64,000 nucleotides of DNA from a virus. Below, piece by piece: positions 14,390 through 22,906 of the stretch (positions are counted from its first letter, which is position 1; every line of letters starts with the position of its first letter). The position numbers and the translations under genes were made by a program. Under the pieces are notes generated by a model. It was not told the DNA's origin, searched no databases, and worked only from the letters and a program-made list of their open reading frames with translations. The stretch is from positions 1 through 64,000 of IMG/VR virus record IMGVR_UViG_3300008113_000029, one strand, 5' to 3'.

Positions 14390-15766
14390 TCACATGAGAT
14401 TCTGAACCTTGACTCTTCTGTAGTAACGGTTGACGTTCTGGGTAAGAGCGCCAGCGCCAACGGTGGTTCCTTCCGCGAATGGGTTTGCGACCATGCCGTA
14501 GCGGGTCTTAAAGCCAATCTTGGGCTGGAAGGTGTCCTGACCAACGGCACGAACCATTTGGAGAGGAACGTATGGGCAGTAGAAGAGACCAGCGTCATAA
14601 GGTGAAGAACCCTTATAACCAGCAACGTAGTACTGATCAGCACCAAGGTTTGCCGAATATGGGTCAATGTAGACGCGGAACTTACCAGCAAGAATACCTG
14701 CGAAGGTGTTGCCGGTGTCGTCAACGTTGAGGTTAGCGTTGAGTGCAGGGGTGTAATCAAGTACACCAGCCATGGTGAGGGCGGAAGCAACGTCTGCGGA
14801 GCAGAGGATCATGTTGCCCTTTCCTCTACGAGTTCTCTGGGCGATAGCGTTAGCGTCACGCTCGATCTGGAAGATCAGACCCTTGAACTTCTCAACTGAC
14901 CAACGACCGTTGGAGTCAACGTCGAGGTCGAAAGCGCCTTGGGTAGCTACGTTAGTAGCAGCACCTTGCTCAGCAACTCTGTAGATGGTTCTGATGACTT
15001 CGCGGTTGATCTCAGCAAGAATCTCAGTTGAGAGAATGTTTGCGAGTTCAGCCTCAGCATTCAGACCATGAATTGCCTTGAGGTCCTGAGCGAGTTCTAA
15101 CGAGTACTCAGCTTTCAGAGCTCTTGACTTGGCGGTAACGGTGACCTTCTCGATCGAGAATGCCATTTCGTTGAACGCACCGATGCCGTCACCTAGGTTC
15201 TCAGCATCGTCGGTACGCAGACCCTGACCTACGCTGTAGGTGTCGCCAACAATACCTGAAGTTGGGTTAAGAGCAGCAGGGTTTGAACCAGCCTGACCGG
15301 TTGTACCCATACCAACAGCACCAGCGGTGAAACCAGCGGTACGGTTGAAGTTGCTGTCCTGACCAGAGAATGCGGAATCTGCCTCATTGAACAGAGCTTC
15401 AGCACCACCTTGGGTCTTATACTTGGAGCGCATTGCGAAGATGAGTCCAGTAGGACCACTCATTGGTTGAACGCCAGCGAGGTCATAAGCGACCAGGTTA
15501 GGCATTGAACGACGGATCAGGGAGATCAGAACTGGATCGAAACCAGCAACGGTCTGACCACCTGCTGAGGTGTAACCACCGTTACCAACAGCGTTGGTTG
15601 GTGATTCGTGAAGGAATTCGCGCTCTTCACGAAGAGCGATTTCTTGGTTCTCCAGGAGTTGAGCAGTAACGGCTCTACGATGGGAATCCTTGATAGGATC
15701 CATACCATCATAGTCCAGAAGGGGTGCCCACTTCTCCTGCAGATGCTCGTTTAGGGGCATTTGCAT
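14390..15766 (-). CDS. 23: gp23 major capsid protein
   Basis: 458-residue T4-type major capsid protein. Recognisable stretches include PNLVAYDLAGVQPMSGPTGL (about 89-108), KVTVTAKSRALKAEYSLELA and the C-terminal KIGFKTRYGMVANPFAEG. An LHE/S site after residue 54 fits the (L/I)xE cleavage rule of the prohead protease, so the first 54 residues are probably removed on maturation. The start is the first ATG, with AGAGG nine bases upstream. It has a strong late promoter, a strong terminator and higher GC than most neighbours, as expected for a highly expressed gene. Confidence 0.97.
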   Translation of the reverse strand: MQMPLNEHLQEKWAPLLDYDGMDPIKDSHRRAVTAQLLENQEIALREEREFLHESPTNAVGNGGYTSAGGQTVAGFDPVLISLIRRSMPNLVAYDLAGVQPMSGPTGLIFAMRSKYKTQGGAEALFNEADSAFSGQDSNFNRTAGFTAGAVGMGTTGQAGSNPAALNPTSGIVGDTYSVGQGLRTDDAENLGDGIGAFNEMAFSIEKVTVTAKSRALKAEYSLELAQDLKAIHGLNAEAELANILSTEILAEINREVIRTIYRVAEQGAATNVATQGAFDLDVDSNGRWSVEKFKGLIFQIERDANAIAQRTRRGKGNMILCSADVASALTMAGVLDYTPALNANLNVDDTGNTFAGILAGKFRVYIDPYSANLGADQYYVAGYKGSSPYDAGLFYCPYVPLQMVRAVGQDTFQPKIGFKTRYGMVANPFAEGTTVGAGALTQNVNRYYRRVKVQNLM

Positions 15767-15807
15767 TTGATCTTTACCTCTTTTAAAAAGTTAGTTTGAA
15801 CTGTTAT

Positions 15808-15815
15808 TATTTAGA
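15808..15815 (-). promoter_or_regulatory. late promoter octamer TCTAAATA for gp23
   Basis: Minus strand TCTAAATA 42 bases before the gp23 ATG, just after the gp22 stop (15818). Confidence 0.7.
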
Positions 15816-15817
15816 AA

Positions 15818-16885
15818 TCACTTTTTAGCGACTCTTCTCAGAGTATCCATGTAGGATTCCATTAATGGTGATGCTGATACTTGACCAACAACACTGGTGC
15901 CTTCAGAGATAGTCTCTGAGTGGTCTCTTTGAGCGCCAGCGTGCTCTGGGAAGTAAGACTTCTTCAGAGTTACTAGCTTCTCACGATAGTCTGACTCACT
16001 TTCAAACTCAACATTTTCGGCAAGAGTAGCGAGCTTGTCTTTCTGAGAAAGGGCAAGTCCTTCAGCGACTTCTGCAAAGATTACATCAGCAACTGACTCG
16101 GCTAATCTCCTATTAAGAGCAACATTTCTTTCGATTTGCTCGTTGAGTTTAGACTCCATTTCATCTAGTTTATCTACCATGCTCTCGATTACATCATATC
16201 TATCTTCAGGGATGGTTACATAATGTTCTTCAAAAAGACCCTTCATTCCAGCGAGGAATGATTCGGTCATTTCAGTCTTAAGACCGTGCTCAACAGCGAG
16301 AGCGTTCTCTTGGATCCACTCATCGGCAACATACTCAAGGTATGCGTCGAGTCTTTCGGTCAGACCTTCTTTAATAGTTTCAATCTCTTCTACAAGAACA
16401 GTCTCGTATGCAGATTGAAGATTTTCCTTGATTTCGTTAACCTTTGATGTGATAGCAGCTTCGAAAATAGTGCGTGCCTTCTCTTGGAATTCCTCAGAAA
16501 GCTCTTCGCCTTCGAAGAGAGCTTGAACATCTTCTTCGATGTTGAACTCAGGTGCTTCCTCTTCGGTGACGACTTCCTCTGCAGAGATTTCTTCTTCAGA
16601 GATTTCCTCTTCAGTTACCTCTTCTTCTTCAGCAACAACTTCTTGCTCTTCATCAGCCTCAACTTCCTCGGCTCTAGCGGCTCTGGCGTTGACTACATTT
16701 TTGACTTGAGCAAGGGTCTTGCCTGGGGTCTCCAGTTTATTGGAGTCGTCGTCGGGTCTTGAGTTCTCGGGGGTAGGACCACCAAGATCCTCATAAGGAA
16801 CACCGCTAGCTTGCATTGGTTCAGCAGGTGCAGCGTTTTGTGTTACTACGTTTTCCATTTCCTGTAAGTTGCTATCAGCGGACAT
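15818..16885 (-). CDS. 22: gp22 prohead core scaffold protein
   Basis: 355-residue, highly acidic, helical protein in the gp22 position between gp21 and gp23. The Glu-rich segment (about 75-115) includes repeated TEEE/SEEE blocks; the middle (about 120-290) is predicted coiled coil, with FLAGMKGLFEEHYVTIPEDR typical of cyanophage and T4 gp22. In T4, gp22 forms the internal scaffold and is cut into small peptides by gp21. It is longer than T4 gp22 (269) because of the acidic N-terminal part. A perfect TATAAATA promoter precedes it. Confidence 0.92.
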   Translation of the reverse strand: MSADSNLQEMENVVTQNAAPAEPMQASGVPYEDLGGPTPENSRPDDDSNKLETPGKTLAQVKNVVNARAARAEEVEADEEQEVVAEEEEVTEEEISEEEISAEEVVTEEEAPEFNIEEDVQALFEGEELSEEFQEKARTIFEAAITSKVNEIKENLQSAYETVLVEEIETIKEGLTERLDAYLEYVADEWIQENALAVEHGLKTEMTESFLAGMKGLFEEHYVTIPEDRYDVIESMVDKLDEMESKLNEQIERNVALNRRLAESVADVIFAEVAEGLALSQKDKLATLAENVEFESESDYREKLVTLKKSYFPEHAGAQRDHSETISEGTSVVGQVSASPLMESYMDTLRRVAKK

Positions 16886-16918
16886 TTTCTTTTGATTAAC
16901 TTTGGTATAATCTATATT

Positions 16919-16926
16919 TATTTATA
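16919..16926 (-). promoter_or_regulatory. perfect T4 late promoter TATAAATA for gp22
   Basis: Minus strand TATAAATA 33 bases before the gp22 ATG, three bases after the gp21 stop. Confidence 0.75.
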
Positions 16927-16928
16927 AA

Positions 16929-17579
16929 TCAGAGATTTGATAAGAATTCGTTGAAAAGATTTAACTTATACTCTTCAAGCATTCTTTGATCGACAAGAGT
17001 ATTAATACGTCTTTTTGTATTCTCTGCGAGTTGTTCACGAAGGATACCACCTTCCCAAACCCACTCTTTACCTTCCATAATTCCATTGACGAAAGCATCA
17101 GGAGCGGAAGGATCGGCAACGATATCAGCAGCAGTTGCTAACTGGAAATCTTCACCAACAATCTTGTGACCTTCGTTGGTCATTCTAAGTGAACCAACAC
17201 CACGAGAAGAAACGCCAAGCATAACGCCAGACTCAAGAAGTGACTTAGCGATTTTGCCCATTGGGGTTTCAAGAATCTGTGCCTTACCTACAAAGTTATT
17301 ACCTTCTTGGTTGAGGCAAGTGATCTTGTGTGAAACACGATCAAGATTAACGGTAGGACCATCTGGGTGACCAAGTTCGCCAAGAGCACGACCCTTACAG
17401 ACGAAATTTTCGTTATAACGGGTTACTTCTTTAGAAAGAGTATCGATGGGGTACATTCTCCCATTGCGATTCTTGATCTCACCTTGAAGAAATACACCTT
17501 CGATGTATAACCTCTTGTTAGGACCTTTACCTTCGGTGATAACTTTTACGTTAGTTACTTCTTCTGTGATTAGTTTCAT
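16929..17579 (-). CDS. 21: gp21 prohead protease
   Basis: 216-residue homologue of T4 gp21 (212). The conserved opening is YIEGVFLQGEIKNRNGRMYP (25-44). The catalytic His is in GELGHPDGP (H71) and the catalytic Ser in GVMLGVSSRGVG (S124 or S125). It matures the head by cutting scaffold and capsid proteins at (L/I)xE sites; candidate sites are visible in gp23 (LHE/S) and in the 104-residue protein (LQE/S). It lies four bases after the 89-residue gene, in the usual core-protease-scaffold-capsid order. Confidence 0.95.
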   Translation of the reverse strand: MKLITEEVTNVKVITEGKGPNKRLYIEGVFLQGEIKNRNGRMYPIDTLSKEVTRYNENFVCKGRALGELGHPDGPTVNLDRVSHKITCLNQEGNNFVGKAQILETPMGKIAKSLLESGVMLGVSSRGVGSLRMTNEGHKIVGEDFQLATAADIVADPSAPDAFVNGIMEGKEWVWEGGILREQLAENTKRRINTLVDQRMLEEYKLNLFNEFLSNL

Positions 17580-17583
17580 TTGT

Positions 17584-17853
17584 TTACCCAGTAAAACCTA
17601 CTTTTGCACCTTTTACAGTATCAGCACTAGCAAATACGCAATATGATGGTTGCTTCTCAAGATACTCTACAGAGTTTGGAGGCATGGTCATTGAACCAAT
17701 ACCATTTCCACTTTGCGTCTCAACAACAGTAACTAATGCTGCACTTGCGGAGTTATTAACAAGACGGACAACAGTAGCATTACTAAAACTAGTTGCAGTT
17801 CCTGTTGTAATTGGCAGATTAATTTCATCCGCCAAAAGCAAAGTTCTTGCCAT
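17584..17853 (-). CDS. hypothetical head-cluster protein, 89 aa
   Basis: Small Ala/Thr/Val-rich beta protein, MARTLLLADEINLPITTGTA at the start. It resembles small virion proteins such as head-decoration or receptor-type beta sandwiches, but I do not recognise a family. It occupies the position of T4 gp68 between the gp67-like gene and gp21, yet is not acidic and helical as core proteins are. Its ATG overlaps the gp67-like stop by one base. Confidence 0.75.
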   Translation of the reverse strand: MARTLLLADEINLPITTGTATSFSNATVVRLVNNSASAALVTVVETQSGNGIGSMTMPPNSVEYLEKQPSYCVFASADTVKGAKVGFTG

Positions 17854-18035
17854 TATTCTTGATCCTCTTGTGATTCTTGTTCAGTTTCATATTCATCGCC
17901 AAACAAAGATGCCGCTACAATAGGTCTAGCAACATCAATTTTTTCAGCGGCTTTTGCGAATAATGCACTTTTAATAGCATCAGAAACATCCGATGCTTTT
18001 GCATCTGTCGCAATCAAATCGATAATATTATCCAT
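17853..18035 (-). CDS. 67: gp67-like prohead core protein, 60 aa
   Basis: 60-residue acidic protein, MDNIIDLIATDAKASDVSDA at the start and a Glu/Gln-rich end (DEYETEQESQEDQE). Position immediately after gp20, acidic tail and N-terminal helix fit T4 gp67 (PIP), an essential core protein. The gene has a perfect TATAAATA promoter overlapping the gp20 stop. Assignment rests on position and composition, as short core proteins diverge strongly. Confidence 0.7.
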   Translation of the reverse strand: MDNIIDLIATDAKASDVSDAIKSALFAKAAEKIDVARPIVAASLFGDEYETEQESQEDQE

Positions 18036-18060
18036 GAAATGTTATAGTGTATATATTGTA

Positions 18061-18068
18061 TATTTATA
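18061..18068 (-). promoter_or_regulatory. perfect late promoter TATAAATA for the prohead core genes
   Basis: Minus strand TATAAATA overlaps the gp20 stop and is 25 bases before the gp67-like ATG. Confidence 0.75.
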
Positions 18069-19740
18069 TCTCTGCTTTTTTAGCGTCCTTTTGCATTTGA
18101 GCATCTACATCTGATGCATCCTGTTCCATATCTGGTTCAGTTGGAACCTGACCCAAATCTCCACCTTGAGGTAGAGGCTCTCCTGTAATTGGATCAATCA
18201 TTGAAGGATCTGGAATGATACCTTTTTGAATCTCATCTTCAATCTGCGTATCAATTTCAATGATTTCAGCATCAGTTTGTCTGAGAATTTTCTTTCTTAC
18301 ATATTCAGTAGAGTAATACTTGCCAATGTAAGGTTCGATAGTTGCAAGGTTTCCGAGTCTACTTTGAAGTAGTTCTGCTTCTTTTAGTTCGGCAAATTGA
18401 TTATCATACAGGAAATCATACTGAATATGATCAGACATAATCTCCCAGTCTTCGGGAGTAACAATATTTTTGAGAATCAATTGCGTTCTCAGCATATCGT
18501 TGAACATCTGAGAGAATCTCTTTCTCAGACGACCAACAAACTTAGCAAACTTAAGTTCGTCTCTCAGAATTTCAGAAGAACGACCAAGATTGAATCCACC
18601 ATCAGCAGCGATTCTTGACTCAGGAACACCAAGTGCTCTATATAGTTTCTTTTGGAAATACTCAATATCGGCAAGTTCTCCTAAGTTTTGTCCACCAGGA
18701 AGTGTGGTAATTTCTGTACCACGACCACCCTCTCTTCTTGGAAGCCAGAAGTCTTCCATCATGGACATAAACTTACGGTCATCACGGATTTCTCCAGTTG
18801 AAGCGTCGTAGGCAAGTTTATTTCTGTAGCGAGACATAACCTCTTTCAGGTATTGCTCTGCCTTTACCTTAGGTAGGTTACCAACGTCAATATAGAAAAT
18901 ACGACGCTCTGGTGCTCTAGACAATCTATAGATAACCAAAGAATCTTCAATCATACGAAGTTGATTGAGTGCTTTGATTGCCTTATGCATATAAGACAAT
19001 ACTGTTCCTTTGTTCCTATCTACAAGACCAGAACTACAATATACAATGGAGTCCTTAGCAATTTTTACACCTTTTACTTTACCACCGGCACCACTGAAAG
19101 TTCCGCTTGGATAATTTGGTTTTGGTGTATAAACAAAATACTCTTCAATTTGTGGTTCTATTATCTGATCGGAATTATTTTTTCCTCCCATTGCAGCATT
19201 AGCAATAGCAAGACCGCGCTTGTCCTCTTTCTTTTCCTGACGGACAAACTTCATTTTCATTGGGTCAATGTATCTCAAGTCCTGAATACCTGCCTGAGGA
19301 TTCTTGAGGTCAATGACTTTCAAATAGTAAAGTCTTCCGTCAACATACCAATTTCTAAAAATTTCATGGCACTTCTTATCGAAGTCCATTATTTCTTTGA
19401 GATATCTAAACTCGTCTCTAATTACCTGTTTCAGTCTATCACTAGCATTCAAGTTTGAGAGCTCAATCTCAACTGGAGAATCATAAAGATCGCTAACGAT
19501 GGCTTCATTCACAACATCTTCAATGGCTCCATCACACTCTGGGTGAAGAGCCATTTCACGATATCTTTTAATTAAATCATGCTCAGTTCTATAGACACCT
19601 TCAATATCAAGATAATGCCCATAAAAACCACTACTAATATAGTTATCAACCCCGTCCTCATTAGTTTGAGGAACGGGGGAAATAACTGAAGGTGGTTTAC
19701 TTTGGTCGCCGTCAATAGAAAAACCAAAAAGTCGTGCCAT
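18064..19740 (-). CDS. 20: gp20 portal vertex protein
   Basis: 558-residue portal (T4 gp20 is 524). Family segments: IEGVYRTEHDLIKRYREMAL, HPECDGAIEDVVNEAIV (about residues 72-88), RAPERRIFYIDVGNLPK, and LGVPESRIAADGGFNLGRSS. The dodecameric portal is the DNA entry and exit channel, the nucleus of head assembly, and the docking site for terminase and neck. It is preceded by an ACTAAATA late element in the gp19-gp20 gap. Confidence 0.96.
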   Translation of the reverse strand: MARLFGFSIDGDQSKPPSVISPVPQTNEDGVDNYISSGFYGHYLDIEGVYRTEHDLIKRYREMALHPECDGAIEDVVNEAIVSDLYDSPVEIELSNLNASDRLKQVIRDEFRYLKEIMDFDKKCHEIFRNWYVDGRLYYLKVIDLKNPQAGIQDLRYIDPMKMKFVRQEKKEDKRGLAIANAAMGGKNNSDQIIEPQIEEYFVYTPKPNYPSGTFSGAGGKVKGVKIAKDSIVYCSSGLVDRNKGTVLSYMHKAIKALNQLRMIEDSLVIYRLSRAPERRIFYIDVGNLPKVKAEQYLKEVMSRYRNKLAYDASTGEIRDDRKFMSMMEDFWLPRREGGRGTEITTLPGGQNLGELADIEYFQKKLYRALGVPESRIAADGGFNLGRSSEILRDELKFAKFVGRLRKRFSQMFNDMLRTQLILKNIVTPEDWEIMSDHIQYDFLYDNQFAELKEAELLQSRLGNLATIEPYIGKYYSTEYVRKKILRQTDAEIIEIDTQIEDEIQKGIIPDPSMIDPITGEPLPQGGDLGQVPTEPDMEQDASDVDAQMQKDAKKAEI

Positions 19741-19766
19741 CGTATAACTGTTTGCTTATTATTGAC

Positions 19767-19774
19767 TATTTAGT
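19767..19774 (-). promoter_or_regulatory. late promoter octamer ACTAAATA
   Basis: Minus strand ACTAAATA overlapping the gp19 stop, 26 bases before the gp20 ATG. Confidence 0.55.
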
Positions 19775-20369
19775 TGATGTCTTCACCACCAGCATTTGCA
19801 GCATTACCTCTTACTGCTTCCCACCAGAGAACTTGGAGTTCAACAGTAAACTCTTGAATAACACCAGTACTATCATATGATAGATCAATAGGTGCAACTT
19901 GAGTTGGGAAAACATCATAGAAATGATACTTTCTCAGGGTGCCGCCGTTACGATCAAGTTGGTAGATGTAAGCATCTGCCTGATAATCTGCTGGATTGGT
20001 TAGACCAGTGTTATCAGATACTCTATTTACAGTATTCATCCACTTTTCGAAAGCGGAACGAATAGCAAAGTCAGTATCGTTGATAACAGTGATTGTCCAA
20101 GTATCGAATGTACGATCTCCTGCTACTTTGAGGATTCTTCCTCTGAAAGGAACCTCAATAGGAGCAACATTGGATGCTGGAAGGTTTGCTGCCTTAACAA
20201 GGAAACGTGCCTTGTTAAGGATATCATTCAAACCATCAACTTGAACTGTGCTTGGGAATGAAAGCTCAACCTCAAAGAGGTTAGAGCGAGCACCGCCACC
20301 AGTCAGCTTACTCTTGAAGTCAGTAATCTTTCTTAGTGGGGGTGGATTAAGTTGATTTCTAGTTGCCAT
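19770..20369 (-). CDS. 19: gp19 tail tube protein
   Basis: 199-residue tail tube subunit (T4 gp19 is 163). The tube fold is visible: RSNLFEVELSFPS (about 29-41), FLVKAANLPASNVAPIEVPF, RGRILKVAGDRTFDTWTITV and the C-terminal ELQVLWWEAV. Hexamers of gp19 stack to form the inner tail tube inside the gp18 sheath. It lies 37 bases after gp18. No clear late octamer is visible in that gap, so it is probably co-transcribed with gp18. Confidence 0.95.
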   Translation of the reverse strand: MATRNQLNPPPLRKITDFKSKLTGGGARSNLFEVELSFPSTVQVDGLNDILNKARFLVKAANLPASNVAPIEVPFRGRILKVAGDRTFDTWTITVINDTDFAIRSAFEKWMNTVNRVSDNTGLTNPADYQADAYIYQLDRNGGTLRKYHFYDVFPTQVAPIDLSYDSTGVIQEFTVELQVLWWEAVRGNAANAGGEDIN

Positions 20370-20406
20370 TTTTGTTTGCCTCTAAGGTTGATTAATCAAA
20401 TAATTA

Positions 20407-22593
20407 TCAGACGTTACCGATGACTTCCGAGAAGGAAACCCCAGTTCTGGTGGCGACAAAGGTTAGACCGATGAAGTTGATCGATCTGTTTGGTTTGATG
20501 TAGATATCAGCAACAAACTCGTTGTTGTCGATAACAGCAGCAGTATTATTTGTTTCATCACAAATAACGACATAATCAAAGATTCCTCTCTTAGCCTGGA
20601 CATCGCGGAGGAATGGTTCAACAATATTTACAAAGTTGGTTCTTGTGATCTCATCGTTGAACTCGAACAGTTGATCCCTAGCGGCAGCAGCAATTGCTTG
20701 CTCCAGATAGATGAAGAGGCGGCGAACGTTGATTCTATCGAACGCTGAAGACTTGGCGAAACCAGTCTTATCACCAAATAGAACGATACCATCACCAGGC
20801 GAGAAGATAACAGGGTTGATTCTGTTAGAATACAACTTATCTCTTTGGACCTTGCTTGGGTTGTAGGTCAACTTAACAGCGTTGAGGATAGCACCTCTAG
20901 CAGTACCAGCAGGTGAGAACCATGGGAAGTTGTTGAGGTCGTTTCTAGCACACAGACCAGCAATATCACCATTTAGTGGGATATAACGGAAGGCATCAGA
21001 GAATCTATCATAAGTGTACTTATAACCACTATCAAATACAGCGTAGGATGATGAAGTGATAGGAGCGTAGAAACTCAGAACATTATCGGTAATATCAGAG
21101 TCCGAGTTAACCGTTACTGAACCAACAGCACTATCGTTAAGGAACGCTAGTCTGTATGGTGAGATGAATGCGATAGCATCTTGTCTTGCTTCAGCAACTG
21201 CAATGAGTTTATTAGCAAGAGCTTGTGCAGTCTCCTTAGCATAATTTGCTGAACCCATCAACAGGAAGTCAATATCATAGTTATCGGTATTCTCAAAGAT
21301 ACCATAACCAGAAGATAATTTGGAGAGAGTTGAAGTTAGAGCACCAGACGAGGTGAGGTCTGTTCCATCATCATAGTTCTTACCACCACCTAGGGTGTAA
21401 GTGTTGCTTCCAGAAGCTGCAAAGTTAACTCCATCAGCATCTTGATCCCAACCGATGTCGCTAGCAAGAGTAAAGTTGCTGCTAAACGCTGTTGTTGTAA
21501 TACCAGCAGGAGCAGAACCACCAAAGACGTTTGTTGAAACGTTATAAAGATACTTTCTCCAGTAAGAAGAAGAACCTACAGAGTACTCGGCATCCTTTGC
21601 CTTGGAAAGTGCAACGTGCTTCTCAAGAATAGTACCAGCGTTTCCACTTACGGTTCCTTTGTCGTCAATAACAACAACATGGATTTCGTCGAATCTTGAG
21701 TTTCTAGCAGCAGCATAAGATGAAGTTGCAGGTCTATCAACGAGTGTATTCCAAGCAATGGTTGCTCCACTAGAAAGAGAAATGGTTTGTTGGTCAAACC
21801 AATCTTGTCTTGAGGTGTATGCCGTTTGACCTACTGCCGTTGTCTGACCAGTGGTGTGGATAGCAACAGAACCAGATGATGAGAAAGCATAAACACCAGC
21901 AGGTTGATAGTCAACCGAAGTCTCAGTTCCAGCAGCAGAAACGTGTGATAGAACTTTAACTTGAAGTGAGTATGGTGAGTCTGAAGTTCCAGAACCACTA
22001 ATACCTGTGACGATTCCCTTTAGATAACCATCAAGGGTGCTGGTTGAACCAGAACCTGGTAGGGTGGATGAAATTGCCTGTGTGATACCATATCCAACAG
22101 AAATAGTTGGAACTGTAGCACTTGTTTGAACGCCAGCAATAATTTGATCTGCTTTAGCGTCAATAGTGGCGACTCTAACGCCATTTGCCCAAGAACCAGG
22201 GTTTCTAGCAGTAAAGGTTACTCCACTGATAGTGTTCTCCTGATAACCTAACTGACCATAATGTTCAGTACTCTTAATCTTGATACTAGATGCTGTTCCA
22301 ACAAAAGCATTTGTAAGAGCATTATCGTCTGCTCTAACAACTTGAAGATTACCACCATACGCTAAGTATGAAGAGGCAACCATCCAATGCTCATAGTGCT
22401 TGTCGGTATTGTATGGCTCACCGAAATTCTTCAGTAGATCGGCTTCATCGCCAACAAGAACAGGTACATCGACTGGTCCCTTAGCAAAGGGAGCAACCAG
22501 AGCACCTACTGCACCATTAGTAGCATCAACTCTACCAACAGTGAGGTCAACCTCTCTTACTACAATTCCAGGAGATGCTAAATTTAGCGGCAT
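20407..22593 (-). CDS. 18: gp18 contractile tail sheath protein
   Basis: 728-residue sheath protein (T4 gp18 is 659). The N-terminus ASPGIVVREVDLT is the conserved sheath start. The C-terminal domain has NAVKLTYNPSKVQRDKLYSN, INPVIFSPGDGIVLFGDKT, NVRRLFIYLEQAIAAAARDQ and FNDEITR, the sheath core that forms the interlocking arms. The middle (about 150-480) holds the variable exposed domains. Its promoter is the AATAAATA at 22629. Confidence 0.97.
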   Translation of the reverse strand: MPLNLASPGIVVREVDLTVGRVDATNGAVGALVAPFAKGPVDVPVLVGDEADLLKNFGEPYNTDKHYEHWMVASSYLAYGGNLQVVRADDNALTNAFVGTASSIKIKSTEHYGQLGYQENTISGVTFTARNPGSWANGVRVATIDAKADQIIAGVQTSATVPTISVGYGITQAISSTLPGSGSTSTLDGYLKGIVTGISGSGTSDSPYSLQVKVLSHVSAAGTETSVDYQPAGVYAFSSSGSVAIHTTGQTTAVGQTAYTSRQDWFDQQTISLSSGATIAWNTLVDRPATSSYAAARNSRFDEIHVVVIDDKGTVSGNAGTILEKHVALSKAKDAEYSVGSSSYWRKYLYNVSTNVFGGSAPAGITTTAFSSNFTLASDIGWDQDADGVNFAASGSNTYTLGGGKNYDDGTDLTSSGALTSTLSKLSSGYGIFENTDNYDIDFLLMGSANYAKETAQALANKLIAVAEARQDAIAFISPYRLAFLNDSAVGSVTVNSDSDITDNVLSFYAPITSSSYAVFDSGYKYTYDRFSDAFRYIPLNGDIAGLCARNDLNNFPWFSPAGTARGAILNAVKLTYNPSKVQRDKLYSNRINPVIFSPGDGIVLFGDKTGFAKSSAFDRINVRRLFIYLEQAIAAAARDQLFEFNDEITRTNFVNIVEPFLRDVQAKRGIFDYVVICDETNNTAAVIDNNEFVADIYIKPNRSINFIGLTFVATRTGVSFSEVIGNV

Positions 22594-22628
22594 CTTCTAT
22601 TCTCCTTAGTCCAGAATTATTCTAGAAA

Positions 22629-22636
22629 TATTTATT
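22629..22636 (-). promoter_or_regulatory. late promoter octamer AATAAATA for gp18
   Basis: Minus strand AATAAATA 35 bases before the gp18 ATG; AAGGAG serves as a clear ribosome site closer to the start. Confidence 0.65.
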
Positions 22637-22675
22637 AAAAAGTGTCCTTTGAATGGGGAAACAGTGCGTGAACCG

Positions 22676-22906
22676 CTACCAGTCAGGATATTCCCACAGT
22701 TCTGTTGGTGTTGGTCTTTTCTTATTTGATAAAACTCTCTTCTTAGTACATTCCTTACATTCATAAGAATAGGCAGAAGGTAAAGCACCCCTGCCTTTTC
22801 TAGTTAGATAAAAGTCATCTATCAAATTTTTTATTTCTCCACAAATCCTACACTCCCTATCAAAAAGAAGTATGTGTTCTAGATTTATTTGATCTTCTAA
22901 GTCCAT
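22676..22906 (-). CDS. zinc-ribbon protein, 76 aa, next to terminase
   Basis: Four cysteines form a C-x2-C...C-x2-C zinc ribbon: CRIC (19-22) and CKEC (50-53), around IKNLIDDFYLTRKGRG. This is the layout of the zinc finger found at the start of many phage HNH endonucleases, but the HNH catalytic part is absent, so it may be a truncated endonuclease or a stand-alone DNA-binding protein. I chose the ATG at 22906, which overlaps the gp17 stop (TAATG), over a GTG at 22921. With the HNH gene it brackets gp17. Confidence 0.75.
   Translation of the reverse strand: MDLEDQINLEHILLFDRECRICGEIKNLIDDFYLTRKGRGALPSAYSYECKECTKKRVLSNKKRPTPTELWEYPDW

Noticed and set aside
14299-14790. Minus-strand frame of 163 codons inside gp23
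   Set aside because: Out of frame with gp23, Ser/Thr/Leu-rich, and crosses the strong terminator.
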